This document shows, piece by piece, positions 60,849-64,000 of a stretch of 64,000 bases of DNA. The stretch lies in NCBI GenBank assembly GCA_017548925.1, contig JAFYYX010000001.1, positions 94,829-158,828 on the forward strand, in the 5' to 3' direction. The translations under genes and the position numbers were made by a program. Under the pieces are notes generated by a model. It worked only from the letters and a program-made list of their open reading frames with translations, made no database searches and was not told the DNA's origin. Source of the DNA: Bacilli bacterium (lineage in GTDB: Bacteria > Bacillota_I > Bacilli_A > RF39 > UBA660). Position 1 is the first letter of the stretch; each line of letters opens with the position of its first letter.

Positions 60849-61548
60849 TCAAAAATCAGGACTTAAATATTCTGATATAGAAACATACGTTACCAAATTA
60901 AAAAGTTATCAAAAAAACTTTGTTGTATTCCCAAGTAGTATTTATATTAATGAATTTGTTAAAAGTGGATATAATACTGGAATACAAAATATAGCTGAAA
61001 AAACTGCTGATAATCAAACTGGAGAAATAACAGCTCCACAAGCTATATCTATTGGTGTTAAATCAGTTATTATTGGTCATAGTGAAAGAAGAAACAATCA
61101 AAACGAAACTTCTGAAGTGTTAATAAATAAATTTGGTGAAGCACTTAACAATAAATTAAATATTGTATATTGTATCGGTGAAAGCCTAGTTGAGTATAAA
61201 ATGAAAAATACTAATACAGTATTATTTAATGAACTTGATGAAGTTTTATCAAAAATAGATAAAAGTTTAATTAAAAACTTATATATTGCATATGAACCAA
61301 TTTGGGCCATTGGTTCAGGAATGACTCCAACAACATTAGAAATTTCAACTATAACTGCTTATATTAAAGATTACTTATCTAATAATAATATTAAGGCAGG
61401 CGTTTTATATGGCGGTTCTGTTAATGATAAAAACATTGAAGAATTAAGCAAAATAGAAAATGTTGATGGTTTCCTAGTTGGTGGAGCATCAAATGATTAC
61501 AATAAGGTAATCAAAATGTGTGAAATAGTAAATGATTCGACAAAATAG
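60829..61548 (+). CDS. tpiA: Triosephosphate isomerase with atypical N-terminus
   Basis: A 239-residue TIM barrel. Catalytic His is in IIGHSERRNNQ, Glu in AYEPIWAIGSGMTP, phosphate loop in VLYGGSVND and FLVGGAS. The N-terminal catalytic Lys segment reads MKKLMLNQKSG instead of the usual GNWKMN, keeping N-x-K but not the Trp. Start overlaps pgk by 20 bases. A Spo0A box lies in its last codons. Confidence 0.93.
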   Translation: MKKLMLNQKSGLKYSDIETYVTKLKSYQKNFVVFPSSIYINEFVKSGYNTGIQNIAEKTADNQTGEITAPQAISIGVKSVIIGHSERRNNQNETSEVLINKFGEALNNKLNIVYCIGESLVEYKMKNTNTVLFNELDEVLSKIDKSLIKNLYIAYEPIWAIGSGMTPTTLEISTITAYIKDYLSNNNIKAGVLYGGSVNDKNIEELSKIENVDGFLVGGASNDYNKVIKMCEIVNDSTK

Positions 61549-61574
61549 TATATAAATTGACACAATTCGACAGA
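61536..61574 (+). promoter_or_regulatory. Two Spo0A boxes upstream of spo0A
   Basis: TTCGACAAA (61536-61544), the exact reverse complement of the 0A box TTTGTCGAA, lies in the last codons of tpiA. TTCGACAGA (61566-61574), one mismatch, starts 30 bases further. They precede a TATAAT (61593-61598). Autoregulation of spo0A by its product is known in Bacillus and is likely here. Confidence 0.7.
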
Positions 61575-61658
61575 ATGTGTCTTTTTATTTACTATAATTA
61601 TGTCAAATTATTTTATATAATGGATATGCGTGCAGTAAAAATGGTAAGGAGAGAAATG

Positions 61659-62411
61659 ATGAAAAACACGTATCGATTGCTTGTAATTGATAATGATCAA
61701 TTTACAACTAATCAACTTAAAAACTATTTTAGTAGTCACGCAGTAATGAATGTAGTAAAAGTAATAGAAGATGGAGAAGAAGGATTAAATTATATAATTA
61801 ATAATCGCGATTCTTTTGATTGTTTAATTCTAGATCTTCTTTTACCAAATATTGATGGATTATATATCCTTGATGTTTTAAAACAAAAAAGAATTGATAA
61901 AAAAATACTTGTATTATCTGGTTATAAAGATAATAAAGTAATAGAGAATATGTCAAAATATAATATTGATTATTATATGATGAAACCATTTAGTTTAGAA
62001 AGTTTAGAAATAAGATTAAAAGATGTGCTTTTAGGAAAAAAAGCGCATGATTATAATATAGAAATGGATAGAAAAATATCCAAGATATTACATAGTTTAG
62101 GTGTACCATCTCATATTAAAGGATATTCTTATATAAGAGAAAGTATAAAACTTATGTATAATTTAAACGATGTTAATGGTGGAATAACAAAAGAAATATA
62201 TCCCGAAATAGCAAAGAAATTTGATTCAACTACCTCACGTGTAGAAAGAGCAATAAGGCATGCGATAGAAATAAGTTGGAATCGTGGAGATTACGAAGTA
62301 ATGGAAGAAATATTTGGCCATAGCGTAGATTTTGATAGGGCTAAACCAACAAATTCGGAATTTATTGCAACTATAGCCGATCATTTAAGACTAAGCATAG
62401 TACAATTTTAA
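61659..62411 (+). CDS. spo0A: Sporulation master regulator Spo0A
   Basis: A 250-residue response regulator: receiver domain (about 3-125; VIDNDQ, phospho-Asp in CLILDLLLPNIDG, Lys in YYMMKPF) and the Spo0A effector domain (LHSLGVPSHIKGYSYIRES and TTSRVERAIRHAIEISWNRG). It governs the choice to sporulate. ATG 61659 is 5-6 bases after AAGGAGAG; ATG 61656 is possible. It lies between tpiA and gpmI, inside a glycolytic gene group, with two 0A boxes upstream. Confidence 0.95.
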   Translation: MKNTYRLLVIDNDQFTTNQLKNYFSSHAVMNVVKVIEDGEEGLNYIINNRDSFDCLILDLLLPNIDGLYILDVLKQKRIDKKILVLSGYKDNKVIENMSKYNIDYYMMKPFSLESLEIRLKDVLLGKKAHDYNIEMDRKISKILHSLGVPSHIKGYSYIRESIKLMYNLNDVNGGITKEIYPEIAKKFDSTTSRVERAIRHAIEISWNRGDYEVMEEIFGHSVDFDRAKPTNSEFIATIADHLRLSIVQF

Positions 62412-62444
62412 ACAAGCATTTAAGGATGCTTGTTTGTTTTTTTT
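62410..62444 (+). terminator. Terminator after spo0A
   Basis: Stem AAACAAGCAT / ATGCTTGTTT, loop TTAAGG, then GTTTTTTTT. Confidence 0.92.
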
Positions 62445-62482
62445 AGTTATATATGTTATTATTTACACACGAAGGTGAATTC

Positions 62483-63997
62483 ATGAAGAAAATATTAACA
62501 ATAATTCTGGATGGGTTTGGTCAAAGAGATGAAGAAGACGGCAACGCTATTAAAGCAGCTCGTATGAAAAATTATGAATCGTTATGGGAAAATTATCCCC
62601 ATACTACACTTTATGCTTCTGAAGAACCAATAGGTTTAAGAAAAGGACAATTTGGTAATAGTGAAATTGGTCATACAATAATCGGAGCAGGTAGAATAGT
62701 TAAACAAAGTGAATCAATTGTTGATGAACTTTTTGAGAATTTAGATGATAATTTAACATTTCAAATGTTAATTGATTACACAAGAAGTAATCCTGAAAAA
62801 GCTGTTCATTTAATGGGTTTATGTTCTGATGGGCTAGTTCACTCAGATATAAACCATTTTGTTAAACTTTTTAATCGTCTTGCTGATAACGGTGTTAGAA
62901 ATATTTATTTTCATTTAATAACAGATGGAAAAGATACACCAAATGGATCTGCTATTGAATATGTTAAAAAGATTGTTGATTTAATAAATGAAAGAGAAGT
63001 AGGATCAATAGCAACCATATGTGGTCGTACATATGCAATGGATCGTGATCAAAGATGGATTAGAACAAAAAAATATTATGATCTAATAACTACTGGTCAA
63101 GGATATAAATTTAAAGATCCAATTGAACCAATTGAAATTTCATATAAAGAGGATATTCCAGATAATGAAATAAAACCAATTATTATTGATCCTAAAGGAT
63201 TAATAAATGATGGCGATAGTTTAATATGGATTAACTATCGTATGGATCGTGGTAAACAAATCCTTACTCCTTTTTTAACAAAGGATTTTAAAGAATTTGA
63301 TACAGTTAAATATGATAATTTGAATGTATATTCATTCTTTCCAATAGATAAAGAATTAAAAACAAATTCTTTTCTACCAACAAATCAAGTTGAAAATCCA
63401 TTAGGTATTTATTTATCTAATTTAGGATTAAGTCAAGCTAGAGTAGCTGAAGGTCAAAAGTATTCACATGTAACTTTTTTCTTCGATGGCTCATATAGTG
63501 GAAAAATAGATAAATGCGATAAATATATGATTCCATCTAATGATCCAAGAACATTTATTCAAAAACCTGAAATGAGTGCGGTTGATGTAACTAAAAAAGC
63601 CATAGATTGTATGCAAAAAGATTATGATTTTATTTTAGTTAATTTTGCTAACCCAGATATAGTTGGTCATACAGGAGATTGGAATGCAACTGTTAAAGCA
63701 TGCATAACTGTTGATATATGTTTAGGAAAGCTTATGGAAGTAGCTGATGACAATTTCTATAAAATTATTGTTCTAGGTGATCATGGAAATGCTGATATTA
63801 TGTATGATGAAGAAAAAAATCCAGTTCCAACTCATACACTTAGCAAAGTTCCATTTATTATTGCAGATAAAAAGGTTAAACTAGCAAATGAAGGAAGTTT
63901 AATAAATGTAGCTCCAACAATACTTGATTACATGGATATTGCAATTCCAAAAGAGATGAATGAATCATCAAGTTTAATAATTGGATATGATGAATAA
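62483..63997 (+). CDS. gpmI: 2,3-bisphosphoglycerate-independent phosphoglycerate mutase
   Basis: A 504-residue alkaline-phosphatase-fold enzyme: metal Asp in ILDGFGQRDEEDGNAI, catalytic Ser in GQFGNSEIGH, and C-terminal GDHGNADIMYDE and PTHTLSKVPFI. Interconverts 3- and 2-phosphoglycerate using manganese. ATG 62483 lies 6 bases after GAAGGTG. Complete; it ends 3 bases before the window edge. No enolase is seen in the window. Confidence 0.96.
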   Translation: MKKILTIILDGFGQRDEEDGNAIKAARMKNYESLWENYPHTTLYASEEPIGLRKGQFGNSEIGHTIIGAGRIVKQSESIVDELFENLDDNLTFQMLIDYTRSNPEKAVHLMGLCSDGLVHSDINHFVKLFNRLADNGVRNIYFHLITDGKDTPNGSAIEYVKKIVDLINEREVGSIATICGRTYAMDRDQRWIRTKKYYDLITTGQGYKFKDPIEPIEISYKEDIPDNEIKPIIIDPKGLINDGDSLIWINYRMDRGKQILTPFLTKDFKEFDTVKYDNLNVYSFFPIDKELKTNSFLPTNQVENPLGIYLSNLGLSQARVAEGQKYSHVTFFFDGSYSGKIDKCDKYMIPSNDPRTFIQKPEMSAVDVTKKAIDCMQKDYDFILVNFANPDIVGHTGDWNATVKACITVDICLGKLMEVADDNFYKIIVLGDHGNADIMYDEEKNPVPTHTLSKVPFIIADKKVKLANEGSLINVAPTILDYMDIAIPKEMNESSSLIIGYDE

Positions 63998-64000
63998 CTA

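Noticed and set aside
1-64000. Mycoplasma-type genetic code (UGA as Trp)
   Set aside because: UGA ends real genes and RF2 is present with its UGA sensor.
1-64000. tRNA or rRNA genes
   Set aside because: No cloverleaf-like or rRNA-like segments were noticed in the gaps on either strand; short gaps were read by eye only.

Overview
The window comes from a very AT-rich, low-GC Gram-positive bacterium (Bacillota, Bacilli-like gene orders). The genetic code is the standard one: RF2 (prfB) is present with its classical in-frame UGA autoregulatory frameshift, and UGA, UAA and UAG all end genes. Sporulation and spore-coat genes (spoIID, a spoIIQ-like gene, gerQ, spo0A) indicate a spore former or a close descendant of one. 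Species and order cannot be fixed from the sequence alone.

Layout. 1-1.5 kb: the end of spoIID, a spoIIQ-like gene and a small DUF1292-like gene. 1.6-4.35 kb: a complete agr-type quorum-sensing locus, with agrA-like and agrC-like genes on the plus strand convergent with agrB and a 37-codon agrD-like prepeptide gene on the minus strand. The predicted signal core of that prepeptide has no cysteine. 4.5-8 kb: a cold-shock gene with an elaborate leader, hpf and secA. 7.94-17.91 kb: an integrative mobilizable element of about 10 kb inserted in the 3' end of secA. It carries two paralogous tyrosine recombinases, an excisionase, an ArpU-like regulator, a MobV relaxase with a recognisable oriT, and cargo (lipoprotein, membrane-anchored XRE protein, NERD-HRDC protein, HNH-like protein). 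The displaced original secA tail and terminator lie at its right end.

18-29.2 kb: mostly small transcription units of poorly known genes, among them two LOG-family proteins, a hydroxyacyl-CoA-dehydrogenase-like protein and a murL-murD pair, which suggests that the D-glutamate of peptidoglycan is made by epimerising the nucleotide precursor. 29.2-40 kb: housekeeping genes trxB, prfB, tilS, ftsH (with an unusual SAP/Rho-N-like tail), parA, parB, an MscS channel, DUF951, an AbgT-type transporter and ychF. 40-44 kb: envelope genes (phosphodiester glycosidase, membrane-anchored NTF2-like protein, GT2-GtrA fusion). 44-50.5 kb: rpsF-ssb-rpsR, rplI-dnaB, a LysM-G5-M23 peptidase, walJ-like, rlmH and ung. 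50.5-56.9 kb: a lemA-like gene and gerQ on the minus strand, yitT, ftsE-ftsX with a CwlO/PcsB-like hydrolase, and whiA convergent with clpP. 57-64 kb: a TGS-containing nucleoside kinase, gap-pgk-tpiA, spo0A preceded by two Spo0A-box matches, and gpmI.

Most genes form short operons with overlaps or gaps of a few bases, separated by strong hairpin-plus-T-tract terminators. Several terminators run directly into the next promoter, which is often an extended -10 of the form TATGNTATAAT. The least explained regions are the agr locus, the secA-inserted element and its NERD/HNH cargo, the cold-shock leader, and the genes at 18-22 kb.
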